From: Nitrospira sp.
GTDB lineage: Bacteria > Nitrospirota > Nitrospiria > Nitrospirales > UBA8639
Length of the DNA: 64,000 nucleotides
Assembly: GCA_024760505.1 (NCBI GenBank)
Contig: CP058931.1
Coordinates: 3,172,001-3,236,000, forward strand
Direction of reading: 5' to 3'
Below are positions 43,458 through 52,632 of the stretch, piece by piece (within the stretch, counting starts at the first letter, position 1; every line of letters starts with the position of its first letter). Position numbers and translations under genes: made by a program. The notes beneath the pieces were generated by a model that was not told the origin of the DNA, did no database searches, and saw only the letters and a list, made by a program, of their open reading frames with translations.

Positions 43458-44546
43458 ATGGTTGACGGGTTTCTCCTCTTTACGGTCTTGGATGTATGGC
43501 GGATGGTGTTGCCGCTAGGATTGACGCTTCTGTTGCTGATGACGGACTTACTGTGCCGATGGCAGAGCGATTCCCCCCATAAAGGCCTGCGCGACGTTCT
43601 CAGCCCCCTGGTCCTTCGCTTAACGCTCGGTTTATTGGTGCTGTCCGGGATTGTCGGTCTTCTTGTGCCCGCCATCCTTGGATATCCGCTGCCGGAATCG
43701 CATATTGCCGGGGGACCGTGGAGCTATGAAGAAATACTGGGTTTTGTGTTGGGGGGAATCTGTCTTTGGAAAAGCCGGCCGCAGGAATGTCCTGGAGGAA
43801 TTTCAGGCCTTGTCTGGCTGGCTTGTGCAAGCATGCTCTTTTTTGGAGCAGGTGTCGTATGGATTGGGCGATGGGATGCGATGGCTCATGAGGGGTATGT
43901 GGGCGGTGGGTGGTTTCTCCTTGGATTGTCGACCGTGGATTGGACTCGGGTCATTCCGAAAAGCCTGCACCTCCTTTTTGCCAGCTTGGCGGCAGGAGGT
44001 TTGGTGGTGACGTTGCTTGGTCTGCTCGGATGGTCCGGTGCGTCGAATGGTTCCGCCTCAACCGTTCTATCCCGCTTTCTTCCTTCTGATGAGCGCGTTC
44101 GTTACGGGGTTGGATGGATGTTAACGGGGCTGGTCCCGCAAGTGCTTATCGGACCCTGGTTGTTTCTCGTCTTGGGTGAGGTGCCGAGGGGAGGTCTGAT
44201 TGATGGGGCGGGTTTGCCCTCTGTCTTCTTCTTTGTGGGGGTAACGACGGCGTTGCTGGCCATGGTCTTGTTGAATGCGTCATTTATGGTGCCGCAGGTC
44301 AAAGGGCTTGTTTGGGGAGGACTCATTTGTACGGTGATCACACTGGTGCTGATGGGGATGATCCGGTATGTGATGTTTTTGGGCACCCTGCAGGCACAGG
44401 GAATTCCCATTGGGATTGGAAATCTGACACTGTTTCATCTCCTGACCGTTCTGGTTCTGACAGGTCTTGTTGGAGCGATCCTCGTTCGTTGGTGCGTATG
44501 GCCCATTGCGGTTCTTCAATCAGGGCCGAACCGTGCTGGAGACTAG
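43458..44546 (+). CDS. Polytopic membrane protein of unknown function
   Basis: A 362-residue protein with about nine hydrophobic segments. I do not recognise the family. Membrane-embedded histidines (SLHLLFASLAAGGLVV, and FHLLTVLVLTGL near the C-terminus) recall heme-b-binding subunits of bd-like or NarI-like cytochromes; this is only a suggestion. AAGGAAAG precedes the ATG. It is followed by metF after 26 bases, possibly in one transcript. Confidence 0.7.
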   Translation: MVDGFLLFTVLDVWRMVLPLGLTLLLLMTDLLCRWQSDSPHKGLRDVLSPLVLRLTLGLLVLSGIVGLLVPAILGYPLPESHIAGGPWSYEEILGFVLGGICLWKSRPQECPGGISGLVWLACASMLFFGAGVVWIGRWDAMAHEGYVGGGWFLLGLSTVDWTRVIPKSLHLLFASLAAGGLVVTLLGLLGWSGASNGSASTVLSRFLPSDERVRYGVGWMLTGLVPQVLIGPWLFLVLGEVPRGGLIDGAGLPSVFFFVGVTTALLAMVLLNASFMVPQVKGLVWGGLICTVITLVLMGMIRYVMFLGTLQAQGIPIGIGNLTLFHLLTVLVLTGLVGAILVRWCVWPIAVLQSGPNRAGD

Positions 44547-44572
44547 ACAAATCTTGGTGAGCAATTTAAGGT

Positions 44573-45478
44573 ATGGACATGCATATTTCAGAAGTGTTGC
44601 GGACGTATAATCCTGCCATTAGTTTTGAATTTTTCCCTCCAAAAACGGAACGGGGGTTTCAAGAACTGTTTGAAGCGATTTCGGCCCTCATGCCGTTAAA
44701 GCCTGCCTATGTCAGTGTGACCTATGGTGCCGGCGGATCTACCCGTGAACGCACGCATGATTTAGTGGTAAAGCTCCAACGGGAGACCGATTTGACCATT
44801 GTGTCGCATTTAACCTGCGTGGGGTCAAGGCGTGATGAAATTCATCATATTCTCTCGAAATATCAGGAGAGCGGTATTCATAACATTATGGCTTTGAGGG
44901 GAGATCCTCCTAAGGGAAGCACGGATGTCCAGATTCCGGAAGACGGCTTTCAGTTCGCGTCTGACCTTGTGCGGTTTATTAAGCAGCAGTTTCCTGAAAT
45001 GGGCGTGGGCGTGGCAGGATTTCCCGAGGGGCATCCCGGTACGCCCAACCGGTTACAGGAAATGGACAATTTGAAGCGAAAAGTCGATGCGGGAGCTGAT
45101 TATATCTGCACCCAATTATTTTTTGATAATCGGGACTTTTTCGATTTTTGTGAACGTTGTGAAGTTGTGGGCATTAAAGTGCCTATTATTGCCGGCATTA
45201 TGCCGATAGTTTCCCGAAAGGGCATGGCTCGCATGTCTGAGTTGGCGCTTGGCGCCCGTATTCCTGCCAAACTGTTACGGGCTATGGAGCGAGCTGAGAA
45301 TGATGCTTATGCAGAAGGGGTTGGCATTCATTGGGCGACCGAACAGGTGGTGGATCTTGTGGATCATAAAGTAAAGGGGATTCATTTTTATACCTTGAAT
45401 AAATCAAAAGCGACCTTGAAAATCTATGAGTCTCTCGGTATTCAAAGTTCGGAAAGTTTGCAGCAACCGGTTGAATAA
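44573..45478 (+). CDS. metF: 5,10-methylenetetrahydrofolate reductase
   Basis: A 301-residue flavoenzyme that makes 5-methyl-THF for methionine synthesis. It has ISFEFFPPKTERGF (catalytic Glu), SVTYGAGGSTRERT, HLTCVG, NIMALRGDPP and DYICTQLFFDN, all standard MetF landmarks. Length is typical of the family. Start at 44573 or the ATG two codons later. It follows the membrane protein closely. No folate riboswitch was seen upstream. Confidence 0.97.
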   Translation: MDMHISEVLRTYNPAISFEFFPPKTERGFQELFEAISALMPLKPAYVSVTYGAGGSTRERTHDLVVKLQRETDLTIVSHLTCVGSRRDEIHHILSKYQESGIHNIMALRGDPPKGSTDVQIPEDGFQFASDLVRFIKQQFPEMGVGVAGFPEGHPGTPNRLQEMDNLKRKVDAGADYICTQLFFDNRDFFDFCERCEVVGIKVPIIAGIMPIVSRKGMARMSELALGARIPAKLLRAMERAENDAYAEGVGIHWATEQVVDLVDHKVKGIHFYTLNKSKATLKIYESLGIQSSESLQQPVE

Positions 45479-45691
45479 GTCCTGCCTCAGTAATCTTGAA
45501 TTTTCCTCCATTCATCAATGATGGGCATTCGGCTTCTCAGTTCTTGTGGCCTGGTCCACTGTTTCCATCATCCTGTGTTTTGTGGTGGCGGTGAGTTATG
45601 TAATTGGGTGGGCCAGGGGATTGGGGATTTTACCCTTTCCCCTTGTGGTGTATGTTGGGTAAGATAACCTGGGTTCTAAAGGAGGATACTC

Positions 45692-46348
45692 ATGACGAAG
45701 AATGCAGGGTTTCAAGTAACCGTTGATTTGGATGGCCGCCAGTGTATGGTGATTGGTGGTGATGAGGAAGCCGTGGAGAAGGTGCATCGCTTGTTGGATG
45801 CCGGAGCAAAAATTACCGTGGTCAATCCCACCCTTCATGTTGATTTGCGGAAGTTGACCGCCTCAGGAAAAATTATCCACCGGGGACGGACATTTCGATC
45901 GGGGGATGCCCAAGGGGTTGTGCTGATTATGAATGTGTTGAAGGATGATTTGGACTTGGCCAAGTCCTTATTTGAGCTGGCGAAAACCGAACGCTTCCTG
46001 GTGTGGTCGATGGATTTGCCTGAATACTCCACGATCATGATGCCTGCGCTGGTCAAACGCGGGAATCTTCGAATAGCGATTAGTACGAGTGGGACCGCTC
46101 CGGCTCTGGCCAAGGTGCTTCGTCACAATCTTGAATTGCTGTTTGATGAAGAATTCGACCAGTTTCTGGATTGGCTCGGGGCCCTACGCGAAGAACTCAA
46201 GAGCACGGAAATGAGCGATCTGCGGCGTCGGGAACGCTTGGCGGAAGCGGTCAATGGGTTTCAATTGTCCGGGGAATTGCAGTATCCCAATAGTTGGAAG
46301 TTGTCCAGTGAAGAGCAGGTAGAACCCGTTGGAAAGGAAGGTGGGTAA
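45692..46348 (+). CDS. Precorrin-2 dehydrogenase / sirohydrochlorin ferrochelatase-type protein
   Basis: A 218-residue protein like the N-terminal part of CysG or Met8p: CMVIGGDEEAVEKVHRLLDAGAKITVV is the NAD Rossmann site (written here in parts: residues 19-45), followed by LVWSMDLPEYSTIMMPALVKRG and ISTSGTAPALAKVLR. It makes sirohydrochlorin or siroheme, the cofactor of nitrite and sulfite reductases. GGAGG precedes the ATG. Its stop overlaps the next start (TAATG), so the two are coupled. Confidence 0.93.
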   Translation: MTKNAGFQVTVDLDGRQCMVIGGDEEAVEKVHRLLDAGAKITVVNPTLHVDLRKLTASGKIIHRGRTFRSGDAQGVVLIMNVLKDDLDLAKSLFELAKTERFLVWSMDLPEYSTIMMPALVKRGNLRIAISTSGTAPALAKVLRHNLELLFDEEFDQFLDWLGALREELKSTEMSDLRRRERLAEAVNGFQLSGELQYPNSWKLSSEEQVEPVGKEGG

Positions 46349-46659
46349 TGGTGCTGTTGGAATTTAGCATGTCACCTCTTGGTAAGGGTGAAAGTGTCGG
46401 AAAATATGTGTCCCGGTCACTGGACCTGATTGATAAAAGCGGGGTGGAGTATCGTCTCAATCCCATGGGAACAGTGTTGGAAGGGGAGTGGGATGACGTG
46501 TTTCGAGTCGTGAAGCAATGCTATACCAGAATGAAAAAGGATTGTCCGAGGATTTCTTGTGTGATTAAGGTTGATTACCGGCGTGGCCACAAAGGCCGGT
46601 TGGCCGGCAAGGTGGCCAGCGTGGAGAAACATTTGAAGCGTAAGCTGAAAACCGCATGA
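46348..46659 (+). CDS. MTH1187/YkoF-type thiamine-binding protein
   Basis: A 103-residue protein with LEFSMSPLGKGESVGKYV, YRLNPMGTVLEGEWDDVF and a basic C-terminus, matching the MTH1187 (DUF77) family of ferredoxin-like ligand-binding proteins. Relatives bind thiamine or related compounds. It is translationally coupled to the siroheme gene; the reason for the pairing is unclear. It converges with alr 62 bases away, and no terminator is seen in the gap. Confidence 0.9.
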   Translation: MVLLEFSMSPLGKGESVGKYVSRSLDLIDKSGVEYRLNPMGTVLEGEWDDVFRVVKQCYTRMKKDCPRISCVIKVDYRRGHKGRLAGKVASVEKHLKRKLKTA

Positions 46660-46721
46660 TCCTGAAATGCTTTGAACGAGCCAGGCTGGCCGTGTTGTGA
46701 AGGCATCGGTGTGTTGAGGCG

Positions 46722-47945
46722 TTATTCCAATATTTTTTTGGCTGACTGGGTTGAGGTGTGTGAAGGAGAGGAGTCAAGTATGGGGGGAAGGTAAATCCGG
46801 TTCGCTTTTCCTCCGATCCCGCACAACACTTCATAGGGAATCGTATTCAACCATCCGGCATGATCTTCGGCTGTTATTTCCCGTGTTCCCTGTTTTCCCA
46901 GTAACACGACCTCGTCTCCAACCGTTGGATGGGGAATGTCCGTAACATCCACCATCATCATATCCATGCAAATTTTTCCAATGATGGGGGCTTGTTCTCC
47001 CTTGATGAGGACATGTCCGACTCCCGTGAGGTGTCTGGGAAATCCATGGGTATAACCTACCGGCAGGACGGCGATTTGAGATGGTCTCCGTGTGCGGAAT
47101 AGGGCGTTATATCCCACAATTTCCCCAGGCTGTAGAGACCGGAGGTGGGCCAGATATGTGGTGGCTTGCATCACCGGTTCAAGAGTGAGGGATTGGGGAG
47201 AACTCTCCTGCCGGGGTGCGTATCCATATAACATTAATCCAGGCCTGACCATTCCCAAGTGGGCGGTTGGATGAAACAGGATTCCTGCGCTATTGGCCAT
47301 ATGAAGAATAGGTGGTTGGACGCCCAATTCCTTTGCCTGGTCGATAAAGGCCAGGAATTTTTGGATTTGAACATTGGTTAAGGTGTGATCCTGATTGTCG
47401 GCATCAGCAAAATGGCTTAACAGGCCCTCTATTTCAATGAGAGGGGTCGAGAGCGATAGCCTGCTTAGAAGGGAGAGGGCTTCCTCATTCTCGAAGCCGA
47501 GCCGGTGTAATCCGGTGTCGATTTTGAGATGAATGGGAAATGGGGTGGCGCGAGGAAAAAGTAACTCGATAAGTTGTTGAACGATTTCTGCACGAGACAT
47601 CACCGGAGTAAGCTGATGGCGAATAATTTCGCTTAGATGTTGAGGGAGGATGGGCCCCATGATCAGGATGGGGCAGTGAATGTGGTGCTCTCGCAGAGTT
47701 ATCCCTTCCATGACGGATGCCACACCAAATCCAAAAATTCCAAGGTGTTCCAGGGTTTGAGCCACAGGAATCGCCCCATGGCCATAGGCGTCAGCTTTAA
47801 TGACAGCCAGAATTTTTGTAGACGGAGCGACCCATTGCCGGATTTGTTGGAAATTCCTGCTTAGGGCATCAAGACTGATCGAAACGGTAATCGGAGACGA
47901 GACGTGTCGGAGGTCGGAAGGGGAAGGTGGCCTGATCGGTATCAC
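46722..47945 (-). CDS. alr: Alanine racemase
   Basis: A 407-residue PLP enzyme that interconverts L- and D-alanine for peptidoglycan. It has the PLP lysine in VIKADAYGHGA, SHFADAD, MVRPGLMLYGY and the catalytic tyrosine in VGYNALFRTRRP, then MDMMMVDVTDIP. The start is GTG at 47945 with AAGGAAT in front. It is the fifth gene of the rpsB-tsf-pyrH-frr operon, nine bases after frr; frr is more commonly followed by lipid-pathway genes such as uppS. Confidence 0.97.
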   Translation of the reverse strand: MIPIRPPSPSDLRHVSSPITVSISLDALSRNFQQIRQWVAPSTKILAVIKADAYGHGAIPVAQTLEHLGIFGFGVASVMEGITLREHHIHCPILIMGPILPQHLSEIIRHQLTPVMSRAEIVQQLIELLFPRATPFPIHLKIDTGLHRLGFENEEALSLLSRLSLSTPLIEIEGLLSHFADADNQDHTLTNVQIQKFLAFIDQAKELGVQPPILHMANSAGILFHPTAHLGMVRPGLMLYGYAPRQESSPQSLTLEPVMQATTYLAHLRSLQPGEIVGYNALFRTRRPSQIAVLPVGYTHGFPRHLTGVGHVLIKGEQAPIIGKICMDMMMVDVTDIPHPTVGDEVVLLGKQGTREITAEDHAGWLNTIPYEVLCGIGGKANRIYLPPILDSSPSHTSTQSAKKILE

Positions 47946-47954
47946 AAATATTCC

Positions 47955-48518
47955 TTAAATCGCGAGTATTTCCTCCTCCTTTTTCTTGGTGAGGTCATCG
48001 ACGGTCTGAATAAATTTATCTGTGAGCTTTTGGATTTCAGCCTCTAGCCGGTGCTGGGTATCTTCTGTCAGTGAGCCTTCTTTGTGAAGGTGTTTGAGTT
48101 CGTCATTGCCTTCCCGACGAAATCCACGAATCTGTACCTTGGTCTCTTCCCCGTATTTTTTGCTGAGTTTGACCAAATCTTTCCGTCGTTCTTCACTCAG
48201 TGGGGGAATGGGGAGCCGGATGAGTTTGCCATCATTGGATGGAGTGAGGCCAAGTTCTGAACTAATGATGGCACGTTCAATTTCTCTGATTTGGGAGGTA
48301 TCCCAGGGCTGAATGGTGATCAGTCGGCTTTCAGGAATCGCGAGGTTGGCGACTTGCTTGAGTGGAGTGGGCGTCCCGTAATAATCAACGGTGATATGGT
48401 CGAGTAATCCCAAGGAGGCGCGACCGGTTCGAAGGGACATGAATTCTCTCTTGAGGTGCTCAATGGCTCCCTCCATTCGCTGTGTGGTTTTAAGAATGGT
48501 TGGATCGTTCATGATCAT
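47955..48518 (-). CDS. frr: Ribosome recycling factor
   Basis: A 187-residue protein that splits post-termination ribosomes with EF-G. It has LRTGRASLGLLDHITVDYYG, LITIQPWD, and PIPPLSEERRKDLVKLSKKYGE. Full family length. Starts at 48518 or the ATG two codons on. Eight bases follow pyrH. Confidence 0.98.
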   Translation of the reverse strand: MIMNDPTILKTTQRMEGAIEHLKREFMSLRTGRASLGLLDHITVDYYGTPTPLKQVANLAIPESRLITIQPWDTSQIREIERAIISSELGLTPSNDGKLIRLPIPPLSEERRKDLVKLSKKYGEETKVQIRGFRREGNDELKHLHKEGSLTEDTQHRLEAEIQKLTDKFIQTVDDLTKKKEEEILAI

Positions 48519-48526
48519 TCCCCACG

Positions 48527-49255
48527 TTAAGTGACAAGCGCATTTTTGGAAACAATAGTGCCGACAGGTTCCCCTTCAATGATTTTTCTGATATTTCCTG
48601 ATGAGGTCAGATCGAATACAATGATAGGCAGATCGTTATCCATACAGAGTGTAATGGCTGTGGCATCCATGACTTTCAAGCTTTTATTGAGCACCGATAA
48701 AAATGGTAATTCCGTGAAGCGTTTGGCCGAGGGTGTCGTCATAGGGTCCGCATCGTAGATGCCATCAACCTTCGTGCCCTTCATGATAACATCCGCCCCA
48801 ATTTCCATGGCTCGGAGCGCGGCAGCGGTGTCGGTGGTAAAGTAGGGATTCCCGGTACCGGCGGCAAAAATCACTACGCGCTTTTTTTCCAAATGCCGAA
48901 TAGCTCGACGACGAATGTAACTTTCGGCTAACTGCCGCATTTCAATTGCCGATAAGACACGGGTGGGGATGTCTTTGCTCTCTAAAGCATTTTGTAAAGC
49001 CAGAGCATTCAATAAAGTGGCGAGCATGCCCATGTAATCGGCCGAGGCTCGTTCCATGCCAGAGGCACTGGCAGCAAGACCTCTGAAAATGTTCCCACCT
49101 CCAATCACAATGGCGATTTCGACCTTCAGGGTCAGTACGTCGGCAATTTCGGCGGCGAGATTATGTAAAATGGAAGGTTGGATACCGTAAGTTTGCTCTC
49201 CGGCGAGCATTTCTCCACTAATTTTCAAGAGGACCCGACGATATTTGAGGGGCAT
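48527..49255 (-). CDS. pyrH: UMP kinase
   Basis: A 242-residue amino-acid-kinase-fold enzyme that phosphorylates UMP to UDP. It has VLLKISGEMLAG, VIGGGNIFRG, ADYMGMLATLLNALALQ and GTGNPYFTTDTAAALRA, all diagnostic. Its ATG overlaps the tsf stop by one base (TAATG). Conserved gene order with tsf and frr. Confidence 0.98.
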   Translation of the reverse strand: MPLKYRRVLLKISGEMLAGEQTYGIQPSILHNLAAEIADVLTLKVEIAIVIGGGNIFRGLAASASGMERASADYMGMLATLLNALALQNALESKDIPTRVLSAIEMRQLAESYIRRRAIRHLEKKRVVIFAAGTGNPYFTTDTAAALRAMEIGADVIMKGTKVDGIYDADPMTTPSAKRFTELPFLSVLNKSLKVMDATAITLCMDNDLPIIVFDLTSSGNIRKIIEGEPVGTIVSKNALVT

Positions 49256-49851
49256 TAGTCCTGGCCGAGCTGGTAGCGCGTAAAGCGACTGATCGTGAGG
49301 TTTTCCCCTAACTTCGCGATTTTTTGCGAAAGGAGATCTTGAACGCTGATGCTGGGATCCTTAATAAAGGCTTGTTCCAAGAGGCACTGCTCTTGATAAT
49401 ATTTTTCGAGTTTTCCCTTGATGATTTTTTCCCAGGTCCCTTCGGGTTTTCCGGACTCTTTCATCTGTGCGAGATAAATATTCCTTTCCCGTTCGATCAA
49501 GTCCACCGGAATGTCTTCACGTTTAATATACATAGGATGGGAGGCAGCGATTTGTAAGGCCACTTCCTTAACGAAAGCTTGAAATTCTTCATTGCGTGCG
49601 ACAAAGTCTGTTTCGCAATTGACCTCAATCAGGACTCCAATCTTTGATCCTGAATGTATATACGAGGAAATAATACCCTCTTTGGTTTCTCGGCCTGCTT
49701 TCTTTTGTGCAGCGGCCAACCCTTTTTGACGTAACAGATCGATGGCTTTTTCGACATCATTTCCTGTGTCTTGAAGGGCTTTTTGGCAATCAAGGATTCC
49801 TGCCCCTGTTTTGCCTCGCAACTCCTTCACCAAGGCACTCAAACTAGACAT
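49255..49851 (-). CDS. tsf: Elongation factor Ts
   Basis: A 198-residue nucleotide exchange factor for EF-Tu. It has LRGKTGAGILDCQKAL (with the EF-Tu contact region) and EVNCETDFVARNEEFQAFV. It is the short form without the second core subdomain seen in E. coli. The ribosome site GGAGAGC suits the ATG at 49851 better than one two codons earlier. Confidence 0.98.
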   Translation of the reverse strand: MSSLSALVKELRGKTGAGILDCQKALQDTGNDVEKAIDLLRQKGLAAAQKKAGRETKEGIISSYIHSGSKIGVLIEVNCETDFVARNEEFQAFVKEVALQIAASHPMYIKREDIPVDLIERERNIYLAQMKESGKPEGTWEKIIKGKLEKYYQEQCLLEQAFIKDPSISVQDLLSQKIAKLGENLTISRFTRYQLGQD

Positions 49852-49912
49852 GTGCATGCTCTCCTACTGACAGTAATATTAATTTCAATTTAAGTAGATG
49901 AACCCAGGATCC

Positions 49913-50695
49913 TTAAACAGGTTGGGTATTCTTGTTTGGCACAACCGATGGATGACCTTGTTCGGTGTTGTCGGGAAGAAACCCCTCGCCATTCGCCACT
50001 GACTCCTGGCGCTTCCGGCGAAGTTCCGTACCTTCTATGCAGGCATCGGCAATTTGTCCGGTAAACAATTTGAGGGATCGAATGGCATCGTCATTACCGG
50101 GTATAGGAAAGTCCACGCCTTCAGGGTCACAGTTGGTGTCGACTAAAGCAATAACCGGAATGCCAAGGCGATTAGCTTCCTTGACCGTAATATGCTGGAT
50201 CCTGGTGTCCAATATGTAAATGCATCCGGGAATATCGTTCATGCCTTTGATGCCGCTCAAATATTTTTCCAGTTTGGCTTGCTCTTTTTTCATGCGAACG
50301 ATCTCTTTCTTTTTGAGTCGTTCGTATGTGCCATCGGTTTCCGCCGCTTCAAGTTTTTTGAGTTGGTTGATGCTGCGACGGAGTGTCTGGAAATTCGTTA
50401 ACATGCCACCCAACCATCGCTGGTTAACAAAAAACATTCCACAACGATTGGCTTCTTCCTCCACAATACCCATGGCTTGCCGCTTGGTCCCCACAAATAA
50501 GACGGATTCCCCTGCAGCCACTGTATCACGGGTAAATTCGTAGGCTTTTTGAAAGCATTGGAGAGAAATTTGGAGATCAATAATATAAATGCCGTTTTTT
50601 TCCCCAAAGATATAGCGTTTCATCTTCGGGTTCCAGCGATTCGTTTGATGCCCGAAGTGAACCCCAGCTTCTAATAACGATTTAATCGTGACCAT
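49913..50695 (-). CDS. rpsB: Small ribosomal subunit protein S2
   Basis: A 260-residue ribosomal protein: LLEAGVHFGHQTNRWNPKM, FVGTKRQA, FVNQRWLGGMLTNFQT and IPVIALVDTNCDPEGVDFPIPGNDDA (about residues 178-203) are all conserved. GGAAGGTCC precedes the ATG at 50695. It is the first gene of the rpsB-tsf-pyrH-frr-alr operon. Confidence 0.98.
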   Translation of the reverse strand: MVTIKSLLEAGVHFGHQTNRWNPKMKRYIFGEKNGIYIIDLQISLQCFQKAYEFTRDTVAAGESVLFVGTKRQAMGIVEEEANRCGMFFVNQRWLGGMLTNFQTLRRSINQLKKLEAAETDGTYERLKKKEIVRMKKEQAKLEKYLSGIKGMNDIPGCIYILDTRIQHITVKEANRLGIPVIALVDTNCDPEGVDFPIPGNDDAIRSLKLFTGQIADACIEGTELRRKRQESVANGEGFLPDNTEQGHPSVVPNKNTQPV

Positions 50696-51108
50696 AACGG
50701 ACCTTCCCACCCCCTTTCAGAGATATACGGATTAACACAAAACCGTGGATTTTTTAAAGAAACACGAAACAGTAATTTGGCTCAAATGGGACCGGCAGGA
50801 GACAATAGATATGGATTGTCTTATCAGGCAGGCTGTTCCAAGTGAAGAGACATTCATGCAATTAAGTGATGTTCAATATTTTTCCATTAAACCAATCGAG
50901 ATTAGCATAGGTGAAAATTATAATTCAACCCCGACTATCTTTTATGGGTACGCAACGCGCCCTTAGCTTTGGAGAGGGATCGTAGAATAAACTGAAAGTA
51001 TTCTGATGAAAATCTTATTTGAATCAATGCTATTTTTGACTCTGTGAGCCTTCATGGCTATAGTCAGTCCCGCATTCAGAAATTTTTTATGATGAAGGAG
51101 CGCGAAGG
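50696..51108. other. Leader and promoter region of the rpsB operon
   Basis: 413 AT-rich bases between the divergent rpsB and proA-like genes. A TATAAT-like hexamer occurs on the minus strand near 50920 (within GAATTATAATTTTC), but no good -35 partner was seen. The leader could hold the S2 autoregulatory structure; none was identified. A 73-codon plus-strand frame has no family-like content. Confidence 0.35.
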
Positions 51109-52464
51109 ATGGTTGAAGTACCTCTGAAATTATATGTGCAAGCGCTTCTGAAAGGAGCGAAGGAGGCTGCTCGCCCCATGGCGTGCCTGTCTTCCTGTGT
51201 GAAAAATCAGGCCTTACAGGCGATGGCCGAGAGTTTAGTCGATCATACTCAGGAAATTTTAGAGGCCAATGCAAAAGATCTGGCTGGCATTTCTAAGGAA
51301 ACCGATCAACAAGCCCATCGTGAGGCGTCAGAACGGATTCGAATTTCAGAAGACACGATTCGCCTTATGCACCAAGGGTTGTTAGATTTGCAAGCTCTTC
51401 CTGATCCAATCGGAGAGGCGAGTCATGCCTGGCTGACTCCAGATGGAATGCAGGTTCATACTGTCCGTTCTCCCCTGGGTATTGTCGCGGTGGTGTCGGA
51501 TATGGGGCCTTTGGTGACCGCTGAATCGTTAGGGATGTGCATGAAGACCAATAATGTCTGTGTCTTTCGTGGGGGAACCGAGTGGTTTCATACTAATAGT
51601 GCGATTGTTCACTATCTCCAGGCGGCGGTGGCGGCCAAGGGTGTTCCGAAAGGGGGACTGACATTTCTCGACCGGAGTTCCCCGGAGGCGGCCTTGGAAA
51701 TGGTGCGATATCCTCAGTACGTCCAAGCCGTGATTACACGAGGGAGTGCGGGTTTGCGAAATGGGATCTTGGAGCATTCGAGAGTTCCTGTCATTGGATT
51801 TGAGGGAGGCCTGTGTCATGTTTATGTCGATCAGGATGTCGATATCCCTTTAGCTCAAACCATTGCGGTGAATGCCAAACTGCAATCGCCATCTGCCGCG
51901 AATGCCATGGATACTCTCTTGGTTCATCAGGGCGTTTCCCGGCATTTATTGCCAGGGTTAACACGAAGACTTCTTCAGGAGTATCGGGTGACCTTGCGTG
52001 GCTGTCCTAAAACGGTTTCCATGATGGGTATTTTGGAAATGACCGGACATTTAGGGATTAAAGCGGCGGAGGAAGCGGATTGGGGGAGAAAATATCAATC
52101 CTTAACTCTGAATATTAAAGTAGTGAAGGATAGTCAAGAAGCTATTGATCATATTGGGGCCTATGCCCCAGGGCATACCGATACTATTGTCACTCGGGAT
52201 TATCAGTTAGCCATGCGCTTTGTTCGAGAAGTCGATTCGAGCGCCGTTATGGTGAATGCTTCCACCCGTCTTCATGGCGGACCTCAGTTTGGTCTTGGTC
52301 CGGATATCGGGAGCAATAGCACTCGCATGCATGGGCGAGGTCCTCTTATTCTCTCGAAGCTCACGATTGAAAAATATATGGTATTGGGAACCGGACAACT
52401 TCAACAGCCACATCCAGTTCCTCAGACCTACCAGGATGCGATGATGTTATCTGCCAAGTTCTAG
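51109..52464 (+). CDS. ProA-like protein lacking the catalytic cysteine
   Basis: A 451-residue aldehyde-dehydrogenase-fold protein homologous to gamma-glutamyl phosphate reductase (HTVRSPLGIVAVV, ITRGSAGLRNGILEHSRVP, VMVNASTRLHGGPQFGLG). At the position of the nucleophile, where ProA has a VCNAxET-type motif, this protein reads SAANAMDTLLV: Ala264 replaces Cys. The C-terminal motif is also altered (DIGSNSTRMHGRGPL for EIGISTxKLHARGP). It therefore cannot form the usual thioester and is probably not a working reductase. AAGGAG precedes the ATG; no proB is nearby. Confidence 0.85.
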   Translation: MVEVPLKLYVQALLKGAKEAARPMACLSSCVKNQALQAMAESLVDHTQEILEANAKDLAGISKETDQQAHREASERIRISEDTIRLMHQGLLDLQALPDPIGEASHAWLTPDGMQVHTVRSPLGIVAVVSDMGPLVTAESLGMCMKTNNVCVFRGGTEWFHTNSAIVHYLQAAVAAKGVPKGGLTFLDRSSPEAALEMVRYPQYVQAVITRGSAGLRNGILEHSRVPVIGFEGGLCHVYVDQDVDIPLAQTIAVNAKLQSPSAANAMDTLLVHQGVSRHLLPGLTRRLLQEYRVTLRGCPKTVSMMGILEMTGHLGIKAAEEADWGRKYQSLTLNIKVVKDSQEAIDHIGAYAPGHTDTIVTRDYQLAMRFVREVDSSAVMVNASTRLHGGPQFGLGPDIGSNSTRMHGRGPLILSKLTIEKYMVLGTGQLQQPHPVPQTYQDAMMLSAKF

Positions 52465-52632
52465 CTTTTGAGATGAAGCATGCATGGCCGGGCCCTTTGT
52501 GTCGGCTGTGCATATACCCAGGTCTCCGTTACCCACTCCTGTTATCGGTCTTTCTTCTATCCCTGTGTTTCTTTTGTTTCCCATCATTTCCTGTATTCAT
52601 TTTTTAGAGGAACTATCTTAATCTGGTTTATT

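Noticed and set aside
50745..50966. A 73-codon frame upstream of the proA-like gene
   Set aside because: No ribosome site and AT-rich composition like the surrounding leader region; no family resemblance.
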